DNA of 64,000 nucleotides from the NCBI RefSeq assembly GCF_963678635.1, contig NC_087063.1, positions 6,418,386 through 6,482,385 on the forward strand, in the 5' to 3' direction. A program made the position numbers and the translations under genes. The stretch's first letter is position 1; every line of letters starts with the position of its first letter. Shown piece after piece: positions 35,030-44,477 of the stretch. The notes under the pieces are model-generated. The model was not told the DNA's origin. It ran no database searches and saw nothing but the letters and a program-made list of their open reading frames with translations. The stretch comes from Symsagittifera roscoffensis (lineage: Eukaryota; Xenacoelomorpha; Acoela; Convolutidae).

Positions 35030-35860
35030 CCAATGTTTTACGCTACATCTAACTTTTATGTTGGTAAATTACATTCAATATTACACCTTCCTCTTAAACT
35101 CGACGCAGTTTTCAAAAATCAACGAGCAAGTAAGGTACCAATTCACTTACAAGATAAAGTAAGCAGATTTCTAGACATTCTGGAGCAATATGAAATCATA
35201 ACACCAGTAAATAAAGAAGAACAATCGAACAGTAACACTTTCATAAATCCCATTATCTTTCTCCTTATAGATGAATGCTGTTTTCATTCTCGCTAAAAAT
35301 TGTTTTAGATGCAAGATATCTCAATTACCTAATTGATGCATCTAAATTTGATTGGCCCATAGAACCAATCCAAATAATACTCACTAAATTAAATGGAAAT
35401 TGTTATACTACTCCTGACATGAACAATAAACAGCGCATATAATCAAATGCCACTAGACGAATAATCACGACAATTTAAAAATTTTGTCATTAGAAATCAA
35501 GAAAGTAACCTCAATCGACTCTTCTAGTGAATCTCCATAGGACTGGAAGCTTTTTCAGCAAAATTGTTAGACCACTTATTCTTAGAAAAAATGTTAACAC
35601 ATATTTAGACAACGTTTCTAGCTAATCTCAAACAAAACCCGAAGTGTTCAAAGTATTCGAAAAAATTCACCAGCTTTTACTGAAAGAAAACATGAAAGCA
35701 GCGCCAGATAAATCACATTTTTTTAACTCGTGTTTATTTCCTCGGAAATTTTATTGAAGGTAGTACAATTACTCCATTAAAATCGCAAATAGATATAAGT
35801 TCAAAACTTCCGCCCCCAATTATAAAAAAGAAAAGCCAAAACTTCCTTAAACTTTCCAAT
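35030..35860 (+). pseudogene. Reverse transcriptase remnant, Ty3/gypsy type
   Basis: An 87-codon open part (35,033-35,296) has the RT N-terminal pattern LPLKLDAVFKNQRASKVPIH followed by ...LEQYEIITPV. After a frameshift come LDARYLNYLID and a motif-A-like region (PDMNN.SAYNQMPLDE). The motif-C position reads YLDN where YxDD is expected. Then come FEKIHQLLLKENMKAAPDKSHF and FLGNFIEG in other frames. At least five stops or shifts separate these blocks. Confidence 0.7.
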
Positions 35861-35989
35861 GAAACATTTATATTAAATGCAACTATACCTAAGACGATTT
35901 CATAATTTTCTTAGAGAACAAAATAGTTTTGAATGGACATTAGAACATCAAAGTAGTTTAATGAGGAAAGAACACTTCTCGCAGGAAAG

Positions 35990-36400
35990 ATCTCAAACAC
36001 ATCTCCAGATCCAGATCAACCCTTTTATGCCATGTGCGACCTCTCAAGGTTCGGAATTGGCGCATCACTCTTACAATCACATAAAGGTACAAATAAAATG
36101 AACCTTGTATCAGCAAATTCAAATTTTTTTACACAACTGGAACTTAGACTCACTTATAGACCCACAGAATACAAATTTTTATTCCATAGATCAATATATC
36201 CAACAGTTTTATTTACAAATCATAGACCAATTTTTTTTCTATTTGCACAAAAATCAAAGTCCCAAAATCAAAGAGTTAATAGATTTCAACTTATCTTAAT
36301 GACATTTCCAAACCTACAATTAGTTTGGACAGCAGGAAAAGTCCTTGCTTTCCAGGCACATTTATTCGAAATAAACCACCTCAATTAAAAACACGGAAAA
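35990..36400 (+). pseudogene. RNase H remnant of the same element
   Basis: The 118-codon ORF at 36,032-36,388 begins MCDLSRFGIGASLLQSHKGT, the D-x-S...G-A-LLQ opening of retroelement RNase H. It continues through NLVSANSNFFTQLELRLTY (catalytic Glu region), LFTNHRPI and LVWTAGK. The catalytic Asp after LFT reads Asn and the region after WTAGK is degraded. Confidence 0.7.
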
Positions 36401-36849
36401 CAACCGTAGAATAGAAAATTCTTCCTTGCAAAAGACAAAACATCACCACGATTGGCATGCAAGTATGCAGTAAAAAATGATCCCGACAATACGCAAGTAA
36501 ATAGTTTGGAACTTTTCTCATTGTACCTCGGTTGTCAAAATAGCCATTACGAAGTAGTTTTATTGGAGAAAACTACAATTGAACCAATACCATACTCATC
36601 AAGGATCAAAAGCAAAACACAACAAAATCAGCTAAGCAAAAATTGTGTAGAAAAAACCTATTCCCTCTAATAGAGAAATAGAATTTAACTGATGGCATAC
36701 ATTTACCAGGACCCCATAATTTAAATTCCAAATATACCACAAATCTTTTCTTTAAATCTGCAAGACCCTTTAGACAATAAACTTCTTTCAAAAAACGAAA
36801 TTCAGAACATCTTCTGACCATTCACAGAGAAAATAACACTAAAATTACT

Positions 36850-37560
36850 ACAAAATATCAAAATCTCGACCACGTTATCAAACAAGTTAAATCCTGGCAT
36901 CAATTTAAAACAAAAACTTTAAGAGCAGATGTCCCAATTTCAGGAAAAAAAACACTACTTGAATAGTTTCAAAAATTCAAGACTGCAACAATCATGAAAA
37001 ACGCTGATCTTTTGGAATATCAAACTCCAGAAACAAACGTATCCTGTCTAGCATTATTAAGCATAAAATTGATGGCAATTCACATTTCAGATTGCTTAAA
37101 TACAAAAGGACATGCAGGATCAAAAAAAAACATACTACATTTTATTCAAAGTATCCACTTTCCGAACGCACCGATTTGGATAAAAGTATTATCCAACAAT
37201 TGCACAACGTGTGAATTAAATAGGCCGTTTTCACACCAAAAACAATTAGCAGAAAACAAGACTTTAAAAGTCAACGTTTGTATTTCAATCAGAGGATACC
37301 ATTTGACAGAAAAGGCACTATATTGCCCTCCTCAGAAGGAAATTCATAGATCATGGCAATAGTTGACGCATTTACCAACCAAGTAGCACTTAATCCCGTA
37401 CCTCATTGTAATGCTTATTATGCATACACAACACTTTATGAACACTGGATAGCCAAATTTGGACTACCAAAAACCCTTGTCACATCACAGATAATGGTAT
37501 CGAATTCACAAATACGGAGGCCAGAACTCATTTAAAGAGGAGCAATACGAACTATGTTGT
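36850..37560 (+). pseudogene. Integrase remnant of the same element
   Basis: The zinc-binding part is visible as GHAGSKKNILHFIQ...NNCTTCELNRPF (37,100-37,230). The catalytic core starts VDAFTNQVALNPVPHCNAYY with AKFGLPKTLVT in the 37,353-37,535 ORF. TDNGIEFTN lies in a different frame at about 37,485, so a frameshift falls just before the second catalytic Asp. Similarity ends near 37,560, where the element is truncated against the SET-like gene. Confidence 0.7.
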
Positions 37561-37839
37561 TCAGCGGGCTTTTCGGGACACCAGAAACCTGGTGAAAACT
37601 CAACTGCTTTTCGTCAATTAAATTGGGAACGCGATGTTCCGGGTTGCTCCACTAGTTGATCAGTTCAATAGCCAGGTAGATCAATTGATATAAAGTTTCT
37701 TCCAAAGTGATTTATTTATCAAAATAGAAACCGACATGGAATCACACGTAATCATTTTCGTTTGTTATAGACTAGCATCACAAATCTTGAACAGCCGAAG
37801 CGCTGTCTCGCACGTAAGGGAGCGAGGCGTATTCCTTTG

Positions 37840-38742
37840 TCTACCAACCCTACGTTCGAGATGGAAAAGCTGAAGAAGCAAGCTTCAGAAGTTCACCAGA
37901 AATTGAACGGATACATCTACGAAGAGGTTCTGTTGGCAGTGCGATCCCGACAAGATTCTCAACGTTACGTTGGCCAGATGCAGCGCGCACAGATCTTCGT
38001 TCAGCAGATGACTACTTCTCATGAACCTTCAAGTAAAGTTACAAATTTTTACTCGAAGCAAAAGTGGGCCATCTGGCGAAGCTGCTCACTGATGGAAGAA
38101 AGAGAAAGCTGCAGCCGCTTGAGAAAATCACAAGCCTGAAACATACCGCCAATGACAATGAGAGGGTTCCATATGAGGTTCAGGAAGAGTTTTAGAGTCG
38201 AGAATTGACCCAGAGCTGGGTCGGCATATGTGATGTGATGTTTTCGGTTTTTGAAAGAGGTACTTTATAATTTTAATGACTCGATAAATAAATCGTACTT
38301 GTAAAATTCCATTTTTTTGAATCAGTAATTTTGACTGTCTTTTTTATTAGATTTGATTGCTTTGCAATCGTTCAAGAAAGACGAAGTTTCGGTGGATTAC
38401 CACGGCAAAGTAGTCACCAACATCAATGCCGACCATTACTGCCTCCAACCAGAAGTTCTAAGTGAATACATATTGCAAAATGCGGGTCCTCCTAGGTGAT
38501 TGATCGACGCTTCAAATGAGAAGCGCCCGTTATATAAATGAAACGTTTGCCTGGGTCGTTTAGCGAACCACGCCACCCAGAAGAAAAACGAGGCCAATAT
38601 GAAAATTTTAGAAGTTATACTTTCCAGCATTGGTGGAAGAATAGTCAGCCTAAAAGCCAGGAGAGACATTGTACCTTTCGAGCAACTGCGCTTTGACTAT
38701 AGAGACAAAGTTGCTCAAGCGTTGTTTGACGATAGCAGTTAA
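37840..38742 (+). pseudogene. SET8/KMT5A-like SET-domain methyltransferase, broken
   Basis: Exon 1 (about 37,840-38,259) has a helical N-part (EMEKLKKQASEVHQKLNGYI) and, after a frameshift near 38,050, GHLAKLLTDGRKRKLQ. A small intron (38,260-38,350, GTACTT...TTATTAG) splits a codon in consistent phase. Exon 2 reads SFKKDEVSVDYHGKVV, then LIDASNEKRPL, CLGRLANHATQ and LRFDYRDK, ending at TAA 38,740. The order matches SET8/KMT5A (F..GDFVVEYHG, CVDATRETNRLGRLINHS, LLYDYGD), with NHA in place of NHS. TAG at about 38,193 and TGA at 38,497 and 38,539 interrupt it. KMT5A monomethylates histone H4 K20; this copy cannot be functional as read. It lies directly after the integrase remnant, so it may be mobile-element cargo or a retro-captured host piece. 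Confidence 0.6.
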
Positions 38743-38931
38743 ATGAATTTTGGGTACTCTACAAAAATATTAATTCGTTTCATTCGGGCAACGTTTTATC
38801 AGTTTTCGAATCAATTCAGACTTTATAAGAGTTTGCGTTTGTGTTCACGATTTTATATTTTAAGTACCTCCTAAGTCATGGATCCATTATTCCACCATAG
38901 CTTGTGTTGTTAGATTGGGTTTTGCTTTCTT

Positions 38932-41855
38932 TCACGCAACTGTTGACGCTGTACATCCAAAAGTACCCAAAACATGAAATCGCAAACCATAAAGCAGCAG
39001 ACTAGATGGACGCTTTTCACCGACGGCAACTTTCAGAAAATCTAGACTTTTTTGACATTTGTGTAGATACGACGGGATATGATGGGTTCCTCCCAACACG
39101 TCTCCTGCATTGTTTAGAAAACTACGTGTGCACTTGCCAGATTTGATGAACTTGCAGAATGGAGAAAAAAACATTTTTTTCGAGGAACAATGGGTCTTGG
39201 TTATGTAATCTTCATCCGCCCGCCTTGTCCTACTTTGGAAATCTTTGTTCGCATGTTGGTTGGATTTTTTGAGAGCTTTGCACAAATGTTCCCAGGGTCT
39301 TCGTATAAATTTGCTCACCACAAGCTGTGACATTAGGAGTAATTTTAGTCTGTAGGGGTCAATCCTTGTTCTTCAAAGATAAAAACTCAAACTTGATAGT
39401 AGATTTCAGCCCACTTTTCGAACTCTCAAGTGTTAAACTTTTCTCTGGCTCTCAGTAATTTCGTGCATTCATTCAACCTTCTTCTCAAAAGTTCAATGAC
39501 ATCTTTGGTGGTGATGCACCCGAGGGTTTTTCCAGGAGTTTTTGAGACGAGACTCGGTTAGATCGCTTGTGGCACTCTTACAGACTTAGCGTACGTATCT
39601 GTATTTTCTTTAGGGCGAACAACATCTTCATTTTTCCATACTCCTTCAAAAATATCTTCAACTTCTGTGCTAGCTTCTTTAATTTCTTCCTCGTCAGCGA
39701 TAATTGTCAGCGCATAAATTTCAGAAAGAGATAATGCACTCACTTTGCCAGCTTTGTCGAGACAGGGGTGAAATGAAAACGAAAATGGCTTTTTGGCCTC
39801 CCGTCTGATAAAAGTTTCCTCAAAGCGCTGAATGGCAAACTTTTCATGAAGATGCATATCTTTGGTTATTTTCTGTGACATTTTACGAAAATGTGTTTGC
39901 ACACATCGTGTAATCATATAAGTGGCATATGGACAAGCGCATCGAATGTCTTCGATGCTGACCAGTGACATCTTGGGTAACTCTTTTCGAAATGGCACAT
40001 TGAGTGCAGTTCTTTTACCAGTCTCTGGCTCGCAAGTTGGTAGATGGAAGTTTGTAGTGTCATTTGACGCATACAGTGGGAGCCACGAGACTGTATCAGA
40101 TGAGTGCTCATTAGAGACACCAATAACCAGCAATAACAAAAATGGCGAATCGCCACTATAGATCAGATTTGCTCCTACCTGTCTTAGGGAATTTTTGGCT
40201 GCACATTTAACCAGGGTCATGGTCGCCTGCTGTGGAGGAACCGACGCTCTGCTCCATAGCATATCTGTGTCTTTTCCACCGTACGATGAAACATTTGCTG
40301 ATTAAGAAAGGAAAAAACATCATATCCAGTTTTGCAGGCATGGACAGATTCGATTTGAATTTGAGCAGATATGAATTTCGTGTTGAATTTCTACCTGGCT
40401 CCGAGAGATAAGATCTGTGCAAAAACTGATAAAATTAATCAAAGGAGTTCACTCATAAAATTGAGTTCTCAGTGCTTTAAGACGCGGTTGTGGATTCCAT
40501 TTACAATGATTAACTATTTGCTCTTAAATTCCGCACTGGCTTTTGTCTGTACGCAGAAAAGTTTTGCGCCCTGCTCCATTTGACAAATAGTATTTTTTGG
40601 AAGATACAGTACTGCAGGGAGCCAAAGAGCCTATTTTAATTAAAGAGCAAATAAAATTAATTATGTTGACTATATATAACATAAGCGATGGTAAGACTAA
40701 TAATCCTGAGAGATTTTTTCTAAAGTAAAAATTTATAAAGTATCTAAAGCCAAATTGAATTACCTGCGAAACAGAGAACGCTGAGAGTCGACTGTACACT
40801 AATTTCGACTTCGAGGAGCCTGAACTCGAGCCTGGTAACCTCCACACCAACAATCTCACATCTGTCTTCCCAGATATCCAGCGTAATCCTTGAAGCTCCG
40901 TGGTTTTCACTGAAAGAAACGCAAATGCTTTGACACAAGAAACTAGGTCACTTCGAAATCCAGAAAATGTTTTCTCGGGCTTACAGAAGTTTGTAAAGTG
41001 CACCACTATTTCGGCGGTTGCTTGACGAATGTGTTTAGGAGAAAGAATGAATGATTCGAAGCCTGTAATTTCAAGCCGAGATCGAATAGTGTTGATAACA
41101 TCGTCAGCGTTTCCAGTTTTTGTCGCCTTAGCTGAATCGTACTTGAAGTCTTCCGAAGATCCCCATTTCTTAAATACAAGTCTTAAACCGGGTCAAAAAG
41201 TAAATTTACAGTTTTTGCGAACACCTTAACCGCGCTTTTTTCTCTGGAGTCCTTCTCAGCTACTTGCATTAGTCCTTGGAGGCTAAGTCTATGACATCGA
41301 ACACAAAACAGAACTTGGCGCCAAAATCTTTCGGATCCTTCTGGAGTGCGCCATTGTTGTAGTTTCTCCAGTGCTCTCCTCCGAGTAGTCTTGCGAGGAA
41401 TCACATGCTTCAAAAATTGACTATGATGGTGCCTGTAAAAGGATGCGGTTGCTGAAGTTCTTGATGGCTCTGAGGGTGATGGAAGAGCTAATGGTTGTGA
41501 GGTTGCTGATTCTGCTGATGTCGGGGTTCTTGATGAGGTTCCTAACTGTTCTACGGGCAGTGTCAATCTGTTCTGATGGTTTATAACACTAAATGGTGAG
41601 TATTCGGGTAGCATTGTTCCTGAAAAGAGAAACTTGACCAGGTTCCTCCGTTTTCCGTTCCACGGTATTTCCTTGAAGCCTCGCAGAATTAATATCTGCA
41701 TGATTTTTGCTGCTACTCCCATCGAATGACTGCGTTGCCGTGGTTTTGCTATTTTTTCGTACAAGATTGTCAACTTCCAATGTAGTTCCATCGACCAATT
41801 CTGAAACTAGTCTTCGCACTGTTCGATATTTTTTTGCCAAATGTTTCCGGCTCAT
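38932..41855 (-). pseudogene. Unrecognised multi-exon gene, frameshifted
   Basis: Protein-like frames follow each other on the minus strand. Start MSRKHLAKKYRTVRRLVSEL (41,855). Ser/Pro-rich linker, then RRALEKLQQWRTPEGSERFW (about 41.35 kb). A domain with KKWGSSEDFKYDS...IRSRLEITGFESFI (about 41.1 kb). A beta-rich part with SRITLDIWEDRCEIVGVEV (about 40.9 kb). After an in-phase intron (about 40,762-40,303; GTAATT...TTAATCAG) comes a 230-residue part with ANLIYSGDSPFLLLLVIGVS and RCACPYATYMITRCVQTHF. Finally there is a helical segment and the 133-codon ORF at 38,932-39,333. Frameshifts fall near 41.6, 41.19 and 40.92 kb, and a stop falls near 39.45 kb. I do not recognise a family. The large size, decay and convergent SET-like neighbour suggest a mobile-element protein, but a host pseudogene is possible. 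Confidence 0.5.
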
Positions 41856-41859
41856 TCGT

Positions 41860-42570
41860 CAAGAATTTTGGTGTTTACAAATTTTCGATCATTCCACAAT
41901 TGTTACTTCATATTTTTCTCGGTCATCGAAGAATCGTTTGTCGTATTGTTCAAGTTGGGCAAGTTGTTCATTTCTATTTCGTTTCGTGCGCGTCGGTCTG
42001 TGCGTCCTGATTCGTATGTCGTAGTTGTCTGCCGATTTGTGGGTCCGTTTAACTGTCGGTACGTCGAGTCGTAATGGTTTTTGTCAATTATTGTCGGTTC
42101 TGTTTGTCCTAATTGTTTGTCGGAAACTCAAATAAAAAAAATGGATTCTGGTGTGATTTTTAACTTGGCCTAACCGGCTCGGTCAAACTTGGGTTAAGCT
42201 TCATAGCCAGCCGACAGACTTCATAGCCAACTAGAGTCATAACTGTTTTGTTAATTTTTAAGCCATCAACTAAAAGAGTCACTAAGTGTTTCTTGAGTTT
42301 GATTAATTGGATTTTCAGGTATTACAATTCATAATCCGTGATTATCATACGCTCCTCAAATGGTAATCGGAGGAAATCAAAAACTCTTGAACTCTCCAGC
42401 TTAGGTTTCATAATTCAATGACTAAACTTTGTATTATACCCTAGTGTATGCCCTTTTTTCCTGTTATATGGCCCAACAATTTGCTTTCTTGAAAAAAATG
42501 TAAATATGTTTCATCCTCTAAAATTTGTTTCCAGTATTTTATTTAAATCACTAATTATATCATCGTTTCT
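41860..42570. other. Non-coding stretch upstream of the unknown minus-strand gene
   Basis: Candidate 5' region of the minus-strand gene. It includes CGTCGGT/ACCGAC-type words around 41,980-42,110 that look mildly repetitive. No ORF has convincing composition. Confidence 0.35.
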
Positions 42571-42574
42571 GAAT

Positions 42575-43270
42575 TGGACATGTACTGGCGCCGTTTAGTT
42601 TATTCACCCGCTCCAATTACGGAAAAGCCTGTTCAGCTTTGCAAAATTGACAGATTTTCAAAACTGTCAGGAGTTAATGGCACCATTCAGTCTCTAATTC
42701 TCATTGCTAATACTGAAGTAGTCAAAAAATCTCAAATCTTGACGGAGAGGAATGTGTAATGGCAGCGTGCAGTCTATCCCAAATACTTAAAATCTCAAAT
42801 CATGATGGAGAGCGACGTGTAAAGGCGCCGCGCAGTCTATTGCTTATCCCAAAATCTGAAAGAGTTTGTTCTAGTTTTGCAAAATCTCAATAGTTCTTGT
42901 TGCAGTTCAAACCAACCTCAACTACTGATCAGTTCGTTCCAATTTCGTACCAATTCACAGTACAGATTTTAACTCAATGAGAAAATCTCAATATGTAGCT
43001 AGCAAGTTTTTTGCAGTTGCTAAACCCCAAATACTGACCAAATCCTAATTACTGACAAAAGTTTCTGCAAAGTCCCAAATACTGATTATAGTTTGTTGCA
43101 GTTCTGCAAAATTCCAAATACTGACAAAAACTCAATTACTGACAAAAAATTCTGCAAAATCCCGAATACTGATTACAGTTCGTTGCAGTTCCACAAAGCC
43201 CTAAATACAGACAACCGATAGTTTGTTGCAGTTCTGCAAAATCTCAAACAGTCCAAAATACTGGCAACAA
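42575..43270 (+). repeat. Degenerate tandem array of AAATACTGA / TTGTTGCAGTTCTGCAAAA phrases
   Basis: From 43,020 to 43,260 the phrases CCCAAATACTGA and GTTTGTTGCAGTTCTGCAAAA alternate three to four times. Upstream, two longer related units contain AAATCTCAAAT.(A/T)TGA(C/T)GGAGAG and CAGTCTAT(C/T)(C/G)C (about 42,690-42,840). The units are old and uneven in length. Confidence 0.6.
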
Positions 43271-43327
43271 CAAATACATCAACCGTACATTTTCCCTAAT
43301 CGTTTTAGGGGGATAATAACCGGGGAT

Positions 43328-43378
43328 CTTGTTAACTATTTCTCCCCATACTGCAATTGGGGGGAATAGTTAACAAGG
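43328..43378. repeat. Hairpin CTTGTTAACTATT...AATAGTTAACAAG with G/C tract
   Basis: A 19-20 bp near-perfect stem with a short loop (ATACTGCAATT-like). The arms combine TTGTTAACTATT with CCCC/GGGGGG. It resembles the snapback units at 10.15-10.38 kb (AATCTCCCCCC...GGGGGGAGATTGTTAAC). Runs of GGGG continue to about 43,510. Confidence 0.65.
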
Positions 43379-43510
43379 TAAGGTACAAAGTGCATGGGGG
43401 AATATTAGGGGGGGAGTTAACATGGTACAAAAATCGTTGGGGATTATTAGGGGGATATATCTTTTTAGGGTGTTATTCCCCGGGTTTACCTACTGGTGGG
43501 CAACCCGGGT

Positions 43511-44277
43511 CGTTACAAAATTACAGAGAGAGAAAGTAACAAGAACCAAAATCGAGGTTGCGGATCCAATCTTTTTATCCTTTTTATGGTACCTTGTAAC
43601 GAATATGCTCTCAAGAATTTAATTTTAAATTATTATTATTGGAATGAAATTGATTTTTTAGTATTGAAAAACCGCGGTTGATCCTATCAATTTAATTTGA
43701 AATTTGTTTCAGATCTGACTCGGTTTTATTTTTGATTTGATATCCTCCATCCGTTACCGAACAATCCAATATATGGCTGGCTTCGAGTGCAAAAGTATGT
43801 TTATCATCATCTTTAACGTTTTTCTTCAAGATCTATCAATCAATATCGATCTATATGTTTTTTGAAACCATTCTCAAACTGTTTTAGCACTAAGCCAAAT
43901 AATTCAGTCCACGTTTGCGCAATTAGACTGTATCACGACAGCGATGAAGAGCCAGACGACGAGACGGACTATCGTAAAAAGTGCATTGGGAGCCAGCAGA
44001 AAGACGACCAAGACTATCAAGACAACGAGCAAGACGACCTCCTCCAACAAACATGAGCTGTGCAGAAAGCGGCATGACGTGACGACTTCCTGGTGCAAGC
44101 AGGAATCAAACGAGCCAGATAGGACGAGCGGGTACAAGCAGGAACAATTGGCGACGACTTTGTGCAAAATGGAGGCAGAAGATGAGGAACCCATTTCGAA
44201 CATTTCAATTGTATGTAACAAAACGCCGTATTTATTCGCAATATAATTGTTTATCCACTAGTCTGCAAGTATAATTG
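43511..44277. other. Stretch with a possible short coding segment, unassigned
   Basis: 43,862-44,246 (+) has two overlapping readings of similar quality. One contains YHDSDEEPDDETDYRKK and is acidic; the other is Thr/Lys-rich with regularly spaced Cys. On the minus strand the same DNA also has a 105-codon frame. I cannot decide which, if any, is real. The rest is AT-rich. Confidence 0.3.
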
Positions 44278-44477
44278 NNNNNNNNNNNNNNNNNNNNNNN
44301 NNNNNNNNNNNNNNNNNNNNNNNNNNNNNNNNNNNNNNNNNNNNNNNNNNNNNNNNNNNNNNNNNNNNNNNNNNNNNNNNNNNNNNNNNNNNNNNNNNNN
44401 NNNNNNNNNNNNNNNNNNNNNNNNNNNNNNNNNNNNNNNNNNNNNNNNNNNNNNNNNNNNNNNNNNNNNNNNNNNNN
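44278..44477. other. Assembly gap (200 N)
   Basis: Placeholder-length gap. It interrupts the left, 3' end of the minus-strand GC-richer block, so that end is not observed. Confidence 0.95.

Larger units (their letters stand above)
26200..37560 (+). mobile_element. Degenerate Ty3/gypsy-like LTR element, A/C-rich, no LTR seen
   Basis: Gag, protease, RT, RNase H and integrase remnants occur in Ty3/gypsy order on one strand. The coding strand is A- and C-rich, as is the env-bearing remnant on the other strand at 17.5-22.1 kb, so both may come from one family. No env or accessory ORF follows the integrase here. The 33.6-35.0 kb part between gag and RT is A-rich and, except for the protease, unreadable. 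Confidence 0.65.

Noticed and set aside
26200-37560. G-to-A hypermutation as the cause of stops in the plus-strand element
   Set aside because: Likely TGG-to-TGA changes occur, but CAA-to-TAA type changes and indels are just as visible, so ordinary decay is enough.
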